Shown piece after piece: positions 1-7,897 of a stretch of DNA of 25,322 nucleotides. Both the position numbers and the translations under genes were made by a program. The first letter of the stretch is position 1. Each line of letters starts with the position of its first letter. This DNA is from JAZLIT01 sp045617525 (lineage in GTDB: Bacteria; Bacillota; Bacilli; Bacillales_A; Planococcaceae), in the NCBI GenBank assembly GCA_045617525.1, contig JAZLIT010000144.1:1-25322 (forward strand). The letters are read 5' to 3'. The notes beneath the pieces were generated by a model that worked only from the letters and a program-made list of their open reading frames with translations, was not told where the DNA came from and did no database searches.

Positions 1-135
1 CAATTTTTTTGTCGGCTTCATCCCCCACTGATTGTTAGTCTTCACCAATCGGGCTTTTACGGGCAGTTGATGTAGTCCTTGCTTCTTGTTCGTCCTAAGC
101 CCTACTGTGGGATTCTTACTGCCCGTTAATGCGGG
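1..135 (-). mobile_element. End of an IS200/IS605-like element (partial)
   Basis: Read on the minus strand, hydrolase-like coding sequence stops making sense right after TTTAT (140-136). It is followed at once by a small hairpin, CCCG-CATTAA-CGGG (135-122), and then by sequence with no hydrolase similarity that runs off the window edge. A second dyad (GATTG...CAATC) lies near 25-50. IS200/IS605 elements insert 3' of short T-rich tetra- or pentanucleotides such as TTTAT and carry subterminal hairpins, so this arrangement fits one of their left ends. No transposase or TnpB coding sequence is visible here. A reading frame stays open from about 114 to 1 on the minus strand, but I do not recognise it. 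It could instead be a non-autonomous derivative or another small intergenic repeat. Confidence 0.45.
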
Positions 136-226
136 ATAAATTCGTGACACATAAAGGTGCCCCTTTCCCTTTTTTGAATACCTCGAATTCGCCTCGTTCA
201 GTTTGAATCATTTGTGGTTCCCACAT
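136..226 (-). pseudogene. 5' fragment of an alpha/beta-hydrolase gene, truncated by insertion
   Basis: ATG at 226 is preceded by a good ribosome binding site (GGGGGAAG). The frame reads MWEPQMIQTERGEFEVFKKG and continues KGAPLCVTNL before leaving hydrolase-like sequence at 136; the frame then stops at 116-118. The stretch resembles the N-terminus of Bacillales alpha/beta hydrolases, which read roughly 'RGxFEVFxKGxGxPLCVTHLYS' (recalled family pattern). Only about 30 codons remain, without the nucleophile elbow or any catalytic residue, so no function is expected. The rest of the gene may lie beyond the window on the far side of the inserted element. Confidence 0.5.
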
Positions 227-261
227 ATCGCTTCCCCCATTTATTCTTCCATAGTTTCAAA

Positions 262-300
262 TGATAATACATTATCATTATATCAAAATATTCAGTTTTT
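262..300 (-). promoter_or_regulatory. Extended -10 promoter with Fur/PerR-like dyad
   Basis: On the minus strand an extended -10 (TG-A-TATAAT, hexamer at 282-277) lies about 50 bases upstream of the hydrolase-fragment ATG. Immediately downstream of it is a perfect inverted repeat, TGATAAT-AC-ATTATCA (262-277). The half-sites equal the Fur/PerR-type heptamer, but the spacer is 2 rather than the usual 1 base, so the regulator is uncertain. The promoter now drives a broken gene. Confidence 0.45.
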
Positions 301-461
301 TATCCAGATTAATGAGGGGTTTCTTTATAAGCTTTCATAAGTAAATTTTTAACTTAATTCTCATAGAGGTTACATGAGATTTTTATGGATTTGCAATAGT
401 ATGTATAAAAAACTTCAAATCCGATTTTGGTTGAAGACAATAATTTTTATACGCCAATTGC

Positions 462-575
462 CTATCTAGCTTTCTTCACATAATCAGGAGGATCTAAACT
501 CCATTCGACTGTATTTGGTAATTCGAGCTCGATTAATTGCATAATGACTTCCCAAACCGGCTTCGGATATCTCCG
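462..575 (-). pseudogene. 3' remnant of an unrecognised gene
   Basis: A 37-codon open stretch on the minus strand (RRYPKPVWEVIMQLIELELP, then NTVEWSLDPPDYVKKAR and TAG) follows an in-frame TAA at 576-578. It has ordinary protein-like composition and ends cleanly, but has no start codon with a ribosome binding site at its beginning. It looks like the C-terminus of a degraded gene. I do not recognise the family. An alternative is a chance open frame. Confidence 0.3.
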
Positions 576-638
576 TTAAATGTCTATTTTTAGATTCATA
601 TTATATCCCCTCATATGCCCTCGCAATTCAAAATAAAA

Positions 639-678
639 GGAATAAATCTCTGGTAAAGACCAACCAGAAATTTATTCC
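639..678 (-). terminator. Terminator of the sigma/ABC operon
   Basis: A 16-bp stem with one mismatch (639-654 with 663-678) and an 8-base loop, followed on the minus strand by TTTTATTTT. It lies about 30 bases past the last gene of the 709-5235 operon. The opposite strand is also fairly T-rich, so it may act in both directions. Confidence 0.8.
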
Positions 679-708
679 ATTATAAATTGAAAAGAAGCTC
701 CCCCGATA

Positions 709-1845
709 TTAACTACCGGTAATATCTCTCTTATACTCATATCTTCTTATTAATAGCATTCCTATGACTGCTAAAATAGTTAATATCCCGAGTATGCTTA
801 AAACAAGAAACTCCGAATAATTTGTTCTAAATAAGATATCAATTGTATACGGCAATATTAGCCAAATGAACAAGCCTATTTGTACAATTTGAGAAGCCAT
901 TAAAACTAAGTAACTTTTACTTAGTGCTGAACAAATCATTGTGAACACTCCGAAAACCCCACAAATCCACAGCATCAACACGACTATACACGTGATGAAT
1001 TGGGCAAAAGTGAAATCATACCAATAAGGATTATAATCGATTCGGTAAAGCTGGAGGTAGAAAAATGGCTGTGTGCCGTTTCCCTTATACAAGTAGCTAT
1101 ATATTCCCATCAAAATGATGACAAGAGCACTTGCAAGTATGCTCCCTGCACACCATTTCGTTAAAAATGTTTTTCTGCCGCGCTTTGAACTATATTGCAG
1201 AGGCGTCACACCTCTTGCACGGTCTCGTAAATATAACGGTGAAAGTACAATCAGTATTGTGAACAGCATAACAATCGTCACATTTTTAGCAATCGCCAAG
1301 AAATTCCATATAATGTCCGATCCGTATACTTGATAACTATCATTTTCACGCAACTGTTCAATACGTTTCAATTCTTTCTTTGATGAAATGTCATCAGAAT
1401 AAAAAACATACCGTTTGTCTTCAATACGCTCCATTATCGAAGAATAGGCATTGAATTGCCATATCGTCTTGAATCCATCTAAATTGCTTAGGTTCAGTCG
1501 TTCTACTGAATACGAATTCGTTTGAAGCGCCTCTTGGTATTGCTCCAGTGTCTCAATGCCTATTTTTTGCATCGTCGGCTCATTTTTAAGAAAGTCATTT
1601 ACTTCTTGTTTTGAATTTTCATAAGCTGCCTTCATTTCAAGCAGTTCATAATCCTCGATCGTTTCTCCATATTTCTCCACCATTTCAAGTTCAATATTAA
1701 AAATTTCCGTGCTCGGATGGCCATTTGGGAAATAATCAAAATGAAAACCTACTAAAAGACTATACAGTAACAAATTCAACACAATGACTAGTCCTAAAAT
1801 AGGCCACGTCATACATTTCTTTAGCTCCAGCCATAATAATCTCAT
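709..1845 (-). CDS. ABC-2 type permease with large ectodomain
   Basis: Integral membrane subunit of an ABC transporter encoded in the same operon. A first transmembrane helix (about residues 9-31 from this start) is followed by an extracytoplasmic region of roughly 150 residues rich in Glu, Asp and Tyr. A block of about five more hydrophobic segments follows from residue ~185, interrupted by a basic cytoplasmic loop and a Tyr-rich segment. This is the layout of ABC-2 permeases with a big TM1-TM2 ectodomain. I chose ATG at 1845 over the upstream in-frame ATG at 1872 because it has AAAGGAT at a good distance and overlaps the preceding stop codon as ATGA, implying translational coupling. Last gene of the operon, followed by a terminator. 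The substrate is unknown. The ectodomain suggests recognition of an envelope-active molecule or peptide (inference). Confidence 0.8.
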   Translation of the reverse strand: MRLLWLELKKCMTWPILGLVIVLNLLLYSLLVGFHFDYFPNGHPSTEIFNIELEMVEKYGETIEDYELLEMKAAYENSKQEVNDFLKNEPTMQKIGIETLEQYQEALQTNSYSVERLNLSNLDGFKTIWQFNAYSSIMERIEDKRYVFYSDDISSKKELKRIEQLRENDSYQVYGSDIIWNFLAIAKNVTIVMLFTILIVLSPLYLRDRARGVTPLQYSSKRGRKTFLTKWCAGSILASALVIILMGIYSYLYKGNGTQPFFYLQLYRIDYNPYWYDFTFAQFITCIVVLMLWICGVFGVFTMICSALSKSYLVLMASQIVQIGLFIWLILPYTIDILFRTNYSEFLVLSILGILTILAVIGMLLIRRYEYKRDITGS

Positions 1846-3080
1846 AGGTGTATATCCTTTCGTAGTACGCATTTAATCGCGAATATGACAGCAATTAATG
1901 CCATACAAGCAGTCGTTAAAATCGTAATCACTTCTATATATTTAAAGCCCAAGAATCCTGCTAAACCGTTGAATAACATATGTGGATTCAGGAATAATAA
2001 CGTGATATTAAAATAACTAGCTAAAAACAAGTTCGGCGAAAATGTAAGGTAACTTGGTCCGACAAATAATGCGACTAACGCAAGTAACACCACAATCGAC
2101 ACTATATAGCTATTTTGTACAAAGGTAGCGAATGCGAAAGTAAACGTTGAAATAATGAGCCATATACTAATAATTACAGCAATCACTAGGATCAGGTGTA
2201 CCCATACAGGCATATCCCACCAGAAAATATAAGGATTATGGTAATCCCAGTTTAAACCGCTTCCAATTGAAGCTTGCCATAGCCCCTTGTAATCATGGAG
2301 CTTAAAAAAGACGAGTAATGTCCCGATTAAAAGGAATCCACCTAACAACAACGTCATGAGTAGAGAAGCAATTACTTTAAATTTCATAACCGTTCGACCC
2401 ACTTTTGATGAGAAAACTAATAGCTGTGTACGTTGCTCTTTTTCAAAACATGTTAAATATGCCGTTAGGAGTACCGTTAGTATAATCCCCTCAAGTGCAA
2501 TCATTTTCAGCACATCTCGATGTAAAAAGCTATGCATTCGGTATGGTTCTCCCGCGAAATACCAAGAATTATACGATTGATTTTCATTAATTACATCAAC
2601 TCGTTCAGCTAACTCCTTATAGTGTGCATCCAATAAAGAACGAGCTAGCCCAGTAAATTGATACTGACTAATTTCCTCATTTGCAATACCTTCAATTTCA
2701 ATACTTGCATAGCGTTCAGGTAAACTCTTTGCTAAATTTCCATACATCACATAGAACGATAACTCATCGATTTGCTGCTGGGTTTTTACCGGTTGCTCAT
2801 AATAGTATTCGGACGTAATGGTTTCAAGAAATGCGGTTGCCTCTAGCTCCGAGCCAAGCACTTCTACTTTCTTCTGAATGTCTTTAGAAAGTTTTGCTAG
2901 TACCTTATCATTTATTTCAATTCCGTACATTTCGATAATTGTTGTCAGCGTCGCAAGTTCAGCTTCGTCACGCTGATTTGACCATATGTAGAAGCAATTA
3001 AACAGAAAAAAGACGGCTAATAATACCCAAATCACAGGTGCTTTCACTAGTTTTTGAAGTTCTAGCTTTACAATATGCAT
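1842..3080 (-). CDS. ABC-2 type permease with large ectodomain, second subunit
   Basis: Same architecture as the following gene: a hydrophobic helix near residues 12-30 (LVKAPVIWVLLAVFFLFNCF), a charged extracytoplasmic region of about 170 residues, then about six hydrophobic segments from residue ~195 onward. The two permeases probably form a heterodimer served by the ATPase encoded upstream, although their primary sequences are clearly diverged. ATG at 3080 is preferred to the in-frame ATG at 3110: it starts 4 bases after the ATPase stop codon and uses AGGTAGGTGA, while the upstream ATG lies inside the ATPase gene without a site. No catalytic motifs. Function as an exporter or detoxification permease is inferred from context only. 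Confidence 0.8.
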   Translation of the reverse strand: MHIVKLELQKLVKAPVIWVLLAVFFLFNCFYIWSNQRDEAELATLTTIIEMYGIEINDKVLAKLSKDIQKKVEVLGSELEATAFLETITSEYYYEQPVKTQQQIDELSFYVMYGNLAKSLPERYASIEIEGIANEEISQYQFTGLARSLLDAHYKELAERVDVINENQSYNSWYFAGEPYRMHSFLHRDVLKMIALEGIILTVLLTAYLTCFEKEQRTQLLVFSSKVGRTVMKFKVIASLLMTLLLGGFLLIGTLLVFFKLHDYKGLWQASIGSGLNWDYHNPYIFWWDMPVWVHLILVIAVIISIWLIISTFTFAFATFVQNSYIVSIVVLLALVALFVGPSYLTFSPNLFLASYFNITLLFLNPHMLFNGLAGFLGFKYIEVITILTTACMALIAVIFAIKCVLRKDIHL

Positions 3081-3084
3081 CGCT

Positions 3085-3954
3085 TCACCTACCTGTACTT
3101 TCCTGTGCATACTCCACTAAAAATACATCCTCAAGCGTTGGAATGACTTCGGTCCAGGCAGAATTTTTTTCATTTGCCATAAAACGAACGCGTATTCTCT
3201 CGCCCTCTTGTTTTTCAGAAACAATGATAAATTCATTAGTGTACTTTGGAAGCTCTGCATAATCTATGACCGTTTCAAACATGCGTCCATTATAGTGCTG
3301 ACAAATGGTTTGAACAGGTTGCTTATATAAAAGTTGTTGTTCTTTTAGCATAATAATTTCATTGGCAATTGACTCCACATCTGAGACGATATGCGTTGAA
3401 ATTAAAATCGTACGCGTTCTCGCCAACTCTACTAAAATACGACGAAAGCGTGCGCGTTCTTTTGGATCTAATCCGGCAGTTGGTTCATCTAAAATGAGTA
3501 GCTTCGGGTCTGCCAATAAGGCTTGTGCAATGCCCACGCGTTGAATCATACCTCCCGAAAATTTCCGCATTTTCTTATGCTTTACTTCAGACAATGCGAC
3601 CATTTCCAGAACTTCATCAATGCGCGAGTTTACATATTCTTTCGGCATCCCCTTTAACGCAGCCAAATACTGCAAATACTGCACTGGTGAATATTGCTTA
3701 TAATAGCCAAATTGCTGAGGTAAATAGCCCAGTAGTTCTCTATAGTCCGCATCTAAAATGAAAATGTCCTTTCCCCCGTAAGTAATGCGCCCCTCTGTTG
3801 GACGAATTAACGTCGCGAGCATTTTAATTAAGGTCGATTTCCCTGCCCCATTTGGCGCTAATAATCCGTACACACCATGCTCAAATGACAGTGATAATTT
3901 CTGTAAAGCTATAAAATCTCCATATTTCTTCGTTACATTCTCTATGACAAGCAT
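3085..3954 (-). CDS. ABC transporter ATP-binding protein
   Basis: Cytoplasmic ATPase that would power the two permeases encoded immediately downstream. All motifs are intact: Walker A APNGAGKST (33-41, with L-A-P in place of the common G-P/x-N start), Q-loop Gln 80-81 (LPQQFGYY), signature SGGMIQ (133-138), Walker B LLILDE (152-157), D-loop GLDP (161-164) and switch His 188. The C-terminal ~80 residues after the NBD are an extra domain of the kind seen in ABC-2 drug/peptide exporters. ATG at 3954 overlaps the previous gene by 13 bases and has AGGGGG at a good distance. Member of the ECF-sigma-headed operon 709-5235. Its subfamily substrate cannot be told from sequence. Confidence 0.9.
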   Translation of the reverse strand: MLVIENVTKKYGDFIALQKLSLSFEHGVYGLLAPNGAGKSTLIKMLATLIRPTEGRITYGGKDIFILDADYRELLGYLPQQFGYYKQYSPVQYLQYLAALKGMPKEYVNSRIDEVLEMVALSEVKHKKMRKFSGGMIQRVGIAQALLADPKLLILDEPTAGLDPKERARFRRILVELARTRTILISTHIVSDVESIANEIIMLKEQQLLYKQPVQTICQHYNGRMFETVIDYAELPKYTNEFIIVSEKQEGERIRVRFMANEKNSAWTEVIPTLEDVFLVEYAQESTGR

Positions 3955-4691
3955 TCATAACTTCCCCCTTGCTTTTTAGTAAATATTTGATAAATGGCGT
4001 GGATAAATAGGTACATTGTGAACACCATCACGAGGACGTACACAGTCTTTGGTAATTGCATAACAACTTCTAAATTTAACTTTGTAAAAACGACACTCGT
4101 AACGACAAACCAGCATCCGCTATAAAGTAAGATTCGTATGAATGAACTGTTTTTTCTAATTAATATCAGCATACCTGTTGCAAATAAAAATAGACCACTA
4201 AGCGAAAAACTGATTAGTGTAAGCTCATCGAATCCGAAAAACTGCGAAACAACAAAAAGCGTGGTGATATGGACAACAATTGCATATACGCTATACATTG
4301 CCATTCTGATCGCCAATAGCTGATACATGGTGTATTTCATCGTCATTTCAAGTTCCACCATACCTGCAAATTGCTTTGTTAAATAATTGCATACAGTAAG
4401 AGCAAGAAAAATAAACGGTGCTACTAAAAATAATATTCCTGCCCATTCAACACCTAACTCTTCCTTGTTTACAATTATATAGGTGAGCTGTACAGCAACG
4501 AGCGCTACTAATAATATTGAAAATAGCAACTCACTTCGTCCAAATAGCTCTCTTTTCGAAAAAACCCGCAAAATCTCTGCTACAAGTGCCACTGTCGATT
4601 TTTGCTTTGGAAAAGCTTGTTGAATAATCATTTGAATTTGCTGCTCGATTTGCTGGTCACTCGGGGTTTTCACTTCAAATTTTGCTTTCAT
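3942..4691 (-). CDS. Multi-span membrane protein, candidate anti-sigma partner
   Basis: A soluble N-terminal segment of about 50 residues rich in Gln is followed by six hydrophobic segments (roughly 57-76, 84-105, 130-150, 158-178, 188-203, 213-233). I do not recognise a named family. It lies directly after the ECF sigma gene (20-base overlap at the upstream ATG), where anti-sigma factors are usually encoded. The operon contains no classical zinc-finger (HxxxCxxC) anti-sigma protein, so this is the best candidate for the membrane-bound sigma antagonist. A third ABC membrane subunit is the alternative. Two consecutive ATG codons occur. The second, at 4691, has the better spacing (6 bases) to GGAGGG, and the first, at 4694, is possible. 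Confidence 0.65.
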   Translation of the reverse strand: MKAKFEVKTPSDQQIEQQIQMIIQQAFPKQKSTVALVAEILRVFSKRELFGRSELLFSILLVALVAVQLTYIIVNKEELGVEWAGILFLVAPFIFLALTVCNYLTKQFAGMVELEMTMKYTMYQLLAIRMAMYSVYAIVVHITTLFVVSQFFGFDELTLISFSLSGLFLFATGMLILIRKNSSFIRILLYSGCWFVVTSVVFTKLNLEVVMQLPKTVYVLVMVFTMYLFIHAIYQIFTKKQGGSYECLS

Positions 4692-5235
4692 CATATCCCT
4701 CCATTTCCTTTTTCAGTCGTCGAATTGCTTTGTAATAATTCGTTTTAACCGTAGATTCGGGTAACTGTATTATTTGTGAAATTTCACTAAATGTTAGTTG
4801 TGAAAAAATTTTATAGCGCACTATTCGCTGCACAACTCCGTCAAATCGTAAAAGCAATTCATTCACATATTCATACTGTTCCTTGTATTCAAGCTGTACC
4901 ATCCCATCTGATGGATCTGGTTTCTCTTCATCCACATCAAAAGTGGTCAACTTTTTCACTTTATTTTCCTTGGAGCGAAAATAATCAATGCAGTGGTTCG
5001 TCGCAATCCGATATAGCCATGTACGAAAACCCGATTTTCGTTCATCAAATGACGGGAGTGATTGCAACATCCGTATAAATAGCTCCTGCGTTAAATCCAG
5101 CGCTAACTGTTCGTCTATTACTTGTTTATAGACGAATATGTAAATTTCTTTGTAATACTTTTTGATTAATTTATTCGCATATTTTTGATCATTATGTTGT
5201 TTTATTTGGCTTATCCAATACCCTTCGCCTATCAA
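4675..5235 (-). CDS. ECF (sigma-70 family) RNA polymerase sigma factor
   Basis: Alternative sigma factor of 186 residues. Region 2 is visible around residues 25-95, with the region 2.2 core 'DLTQELFIRMLQSLPSF' and region 2.3/2.4 'FRTWLYRIATNHCIDYFR'. Region 4 lies at about 125-178, with the helix-turn-helix 'LTFSEISQIIQLPESTVKTN'. The start is TTG at 5235, supported by GAGGTGAG six bases upstream; there is no ATG with a site. It heads an operon with a membrane protein, an ABC ATPase and two ABC permeases, so it most likely controls its own transporter, held inactive by a membrane partner until an envelope signal arrives (inference). Subgroup not assigned. Confidence 0.9.
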   Translation of the reverse strand: MIGEGYWISQIKQHNDQKYANKLIKKYYKEIYIFVYKQVIDEQLALDLTQELFIRMLQSLPSFDERKSGFRTWLYRIATNHCIDYFRSKENKVKKLTTFDVDEEKPDPSDGMVQLEYKEQYEYVNELLLRFDGVVQRIVRYKIFSQLTFSEISQIIQLPESTVKTNYYKAIRRLKKEMEGYDESKI

Positions 5236-5265
5236 AATTACTCACCTCAATTTGCTTTCCTCTAT

Positions 5266-5296
5266 ATATTCGTAAACGTGTTGTAAATAGTTTTAA
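5266..5296 (-). promoter_or_regulatory. Candidate ECF-type autoregulatory promoter
   Basis: Minus-strand TTAAAAC (5296-5290), a 17-base spacer and CGAATAT (5272-5266), about 30 bases upstream of the sigma gene start. It resembles ECF promoters (AAC in the -35, CG at the -10) only loosely. A sigma-A alternative further upstream is a TATAGT hexamer near 5315. Confidence 0.3.
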
Positions 5297-5383
5297 CTTT
5301 TTTTATTTTTCTACTATAACAGTAATCTATTGAAAATGAACATTAGGATTTGTGATGACGAACGTAAGATTGAAATATAAAAA

Positions 5384-5404
5384 TGCGCACCTTTTCGGTA
5401 CGCA
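5384..5404 (-). terminator. Terminator downstream of the VOC gene
   Basis: An 8-bp stem (TGCGTACC...GGTGCGCA on the minus strand, one mismatch) with a 5-base loop, followed by TTTTTATATTT. It lies about 115 bases beyond the VOC stop codon. Confidence 0.65.
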
Positions 5405-5519
5405 CGAATGTTCAACTTTCTGAAATTTCTTTCGTATAGTTGGCTATTTTTCACATGTTACCTGGATATTTTTCGACTAGGGGGGGATGTAATCATTAAA
5501 AATAAACCTGGATGTAATC

Positions 5520-5921
5520 TTAAATCATTGGCGCAACAAGCTCTACCTTAATTCGATCGGGGTCCTCAAAAAATACAGCATAGTGATCCTTTCCTCCAGC
5601 AAAAGGATGCTTGTCTTTATACAGAATTTCCATCCCTCTTTGTTGTAATTGAATCGTCATATGTTCAACGTGTTCCTTTGATTCCGCATGAAATGCAAGG
5701 TGATTTAATCCCACGCAGCTTCTATGATAGTGTGAATGAAGATATTTTTCAGGTGTTTGAACAAAAACAATATATGTATCAGCTAGCCTCCAACTCTTTC
5801 CCTGTTCCCAAGTTTGAAAATCCTCATATCCAAGTTCTTTTAAAAACCATGACCAAAATGCGACCGTGTTTTCTAAATTCGAAACATTAATTTCAAGATG
5901 ATGTATTGAACCAGTTTTCAC
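5520..5921 (-). CDS. VOC (glyoxalase/dioxygenase superfamily) protein
   Basis: Single-domain vicinal-oxygen-chelate protein of 133 residues with the expected paired beta-alpha-beta-beta-beta halves. The first half begins 'SIHHLEINVSNLENTVAFW'. The second begins 'VGLNHLAFHAESKEHVEHM' and ends 'FEDPDRIKVELVAP'. Potential metal ligands are His in IHHLEINV, His in LNHLAFH and the Glu of KVELV. The start is GTG at 5921, where GGAGTGG is 5 bases upstream and the VOC domain begins at once; an in-frame ATG at 5993 would add 24 unlikely residues. The reaction and substrate cannot be inferred: the family includes lyases, dioxygenases and resistance proteins. It appears monocistronic, with terminators on both sides. 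Confidence 0.85.
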   Translation of the reverse strand: MKTGSIHHLEINVSNLENTVAFWSWFLKELGYEDFQTWEQGKSWRLADTYIVFVQTPEKYLHSHYHRSCVGLNHLAFHAESKEHVEHMTIQLQQRGMEILYKDKHPFAGGKDHYAVFFEDPDRIKVELVAPMI

Positions 5922-5995
5922 ATTAACCACTCCATTATTTAATATCGATTTAAATCTATCATAACATTTCCACATGAAGGTTTGAGGACACAATA

Positions 5996-6045
5996 AACAC
6001 CTATCATAAAAACGCAGCTATACCTGGGCGTTTACGATAAGTGTT
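5996..6045 (-). terminator. Terminator of the sigma/DUF4179 operon
   Basis: A long imperfect dyad (AACAC-TATC...GATA-GTGTT with an inner AAACGC/GCGTTT stem) lies about 17 bases past the DUF4179 stop. On the minus strand the inner stem is followed by TTATG and the outer arm by TTTATTG. The opposite strand has TTTTATAAA, so weak bidirectional use is possible. Confidence 0.6.
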
Positions 6046-6061
6046 TTATAAATGCTCCCCT

Positions 6062-7375
6062 TTAATCTAAATCAACCTGAATCGTCCCTTTCCCGTTCAA
6101 GTACGCTTCATAACGAATAATTTCAAGCTGTACGGGATTTACCGGCGCTTCGTCTACCTCAAAAAATTTCCCGATTTGCATAGAATCTTCCATCTGTGAA
6201 AACCACTCACTATAAGAAGAGTAGCTTGTTCCCTGTGCATCAATCATATTTCCTAGTACTTGTTTAAACTCGTTTTTCTTGTAATTTGATACCTCGTAAA
6301 TCAGTTCGTAATCATCTTTTATCTCTTTCAGCTCAAGCTGCAATAAAGGAGGTTGAGCAATAACCTGCTTTTTCTCCAAATCAATTGTAACAAAAGCATC
6401 CTTTTTATCGATTGCCTCAATTTCTAGAAATTCAATACTTAATATTTTTGGCATTCGGAAGTAATTGCTCTCTAGTAGAACACTAAATTGTGCATCATTC
6501 AGTGAGCCAAAACCTACTACACCATTTTTAATTTTGCCCCATTCCTCGTGCTTTTCATCATAAAGTCGAATATCCCCAAAATTCAATATTTTCTTAGTGT
6601 TTGATGGATCAATGGACATTTTCAGCTCGGAACGAAGTGGAGAAATTTTCAGCTCGTGAACCATTATTTTTTGACCATCGATTACTAGCTGCTGTTCAAT
6701 TGGGTAAACTTTTGACGCCATAATTTCATTTTTCAGCGTAAACGGAATGGTAAAAACAGTTTCAGGATGATCCCTTAGCGAGAGGATTAATTCGAAATCG
6801 CGAATCGAATAGTCCATGCCCTCATTTGTAGTAACATTGATGATATTTTCAACTTCAAATGTATTTTCTGCCTGACCGAACCAGCTTGTAGTTACACCGG
6901 CCTTGACTAGCTCCTGCCCCTGTCGTAGGTCTGCTGTTACTCCTAACGTATTTGCCAAGTCTTTAGCTGATTCAATTTTATAGGAAATGCTCATGCCAGT
7001 TTCGTCGGCAATGACTCCCGTTACAGTTAAGGTTAGCCCATCAATCGTTTGACTTTCGTTTATTACTTCAAAATAGTCATTGTGTAAAATGTCCTCGATT
7101 CCTTTATCAAAGGTTACAAGTTCGACGAATGGTTTCAGACCAGGTAACTGTGAAATTGCATGTGCAACAGCAGGTGAAACTCGAATAGAACCGATGATTG
7201 CGAGAAATAGAAGTGCGACGGCTAAAAAGGATTGCTTAAGACGCTTTTTATGTATTTTTGATTGCTGTAAGCGTTTCGCTGCTTTTTCCAATGTATCGGA
7301 TTGAATTCGATCTACTGGTACGGTATCTAGAAGCTCTAAGTAACGTTTTTGCTGCTTATCATCAAATGATGTCAT
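6062..7375 (-). CDS. DUF4179 membrane-anchored protein, probable anti-sigma factor
   Basis: A protein of 437 residues: a cytoplasmic N-terminus of about 48 residues (Lys/Arg-rich just before the membrane), one transmembrane helix at about 49-66, and a long extracytoplasmic part. The region 'VAHAISQLPGLKPFVELV' to 'ISYKIESA' is typical of DUF4179. The C-terminal region is beta-rich and resembles the accessory domain often found with DUF4179. The gene overlaps the sigma gene by ATGA, so the two are translationally coupled. In Bacillales such pairs are sigma/anti-sigma systems in which the N-terminus holds the sigma factor at the membrane; no zinc-finger motif is present. The signal is unknown. 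It shares architecture, not obvious close sequence, with the protein at 23370-25019. Confidence 0.85.
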   Translation of the reverse strand: MTSFDDKQQKRYLELLDTVPVDRIQSDTLEKAAKRLQQSKIHKKRLKQSFLAVALLFLAIIGSIRVSPAVAHAISQLPGLKPFVELVTFDKGIEDILHNDYFEVINESQTIDGLTLTVTGVIADETGMSISYKIESAKDLANTLGVTADLRQGQELVKAGVTTSWFGQAENTFEVENIINVTTNEGMDYSIRDFELILSLRDHPETVFTIPFTLKNEIMASKVYPIEQQLVIDGQKIMVHELKISPLRSELKMSIDPSNTKKILNFGDIRLYDEKHEEWGKIKNGVVGFGSLNDAQFSVLLESNYFRMPKILSIEFLEIEAIDKKDAFVTIDLEKKQVIAQPPLLQLELKEIKDDYELIYEVSNYKKNEFKQVLGNMIDAQGTSYSSYSEWFSQMEDSMQIGKFFEVDEAPVNPVQLEIIRYEAYLNGKGTIQVDLD

Positions 7376-7878
7376 GAAATATCCCCCTCCCTTAAAATAT
7401 GGCGAAGCTTTTTCATCGTTTTATGTAATCTTGACTTCACCGTGCCCTCCGGAATATTTTGAATTTCCGCGATTTCGCTATTTTTTAAATCCCTAAAGTA
7501 TTTCAAATGGATAAGCTCCTGTTGATCTACAGGTAATTTCGTGATGGCATCGTTTAATTCGAAAAATTCATTTGATAAATAGGGTTGTTCAGCAATCTCC
7601 TCTGTAATGACAATGCGTTTTTGCTGGCGCTTTTGCATTAGGCATGTATTTATCACGATCCGAACTAGCCACGTTTTAAAGAATTGCGGCGATTTTACTT
7701 TATGCATATTTTTTAATGCCAAATAACTCATTTCCTGTAGGGCATCGTTCGCATCATGCTCATTTTGCATATAGCTGTAGGCGACACGATACATGGGTTC
7801 TTTATAAATATGTAATAAGTGCATTTGTGCCTCTTGATTCCCACCTATTGCCTGCTCAGCTAATTCGATTTCATTCAT
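7372..7878 (-). CDS. ECF (sigma-70 family) RNA polymerase sigma factor
   Basis: A 168-residue sigma factor. Region 2 runs from about residue 20 to 85, with 'YMQNEHDANDALQEMSYLAL' and 'FFKTWLVRIVINTCL'. Region 4 carries 'LKNSEIAEIQNIPEGTVKSR' as its helix-turn-helix. It resembles the SigV/SigM-like ECF group, an assignment from overall style only. ATG at 7878 is chosen because it lies 7 bases after GGAGG; the upstream in-frame GTG at 7884 would be only one base from the site. Coupled by ATGA to the DUF4179 gene. The promoter is probably autoregulated (see 7898-7926). Confidence 0.9.
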   Translation of the reverse strand: MNEIELAEQAIGGNQEAQMHLLHIYKEPMYRVAYSYMQNEHDANDALQEMSYLALKNMHKVKSPQFFKTWLVRIVINTCLMQKRQQKRIVITEEIAEQPYLSNEFFELNDAITKLPVDQQELIHLKYFRDLKNSEIAEIQNIPEGTVKSRLHKTMKKLRHILREGDIS

Positions 7879-7897
7879 ATACACGCCTCCTTTATTA

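Noticed and set aside
262..277. A canonical Fur box
   Set aside because: The half-sites match but the spacing is 2 instead of 1 base, so I report it only as a Fur/PerR-like dyad.
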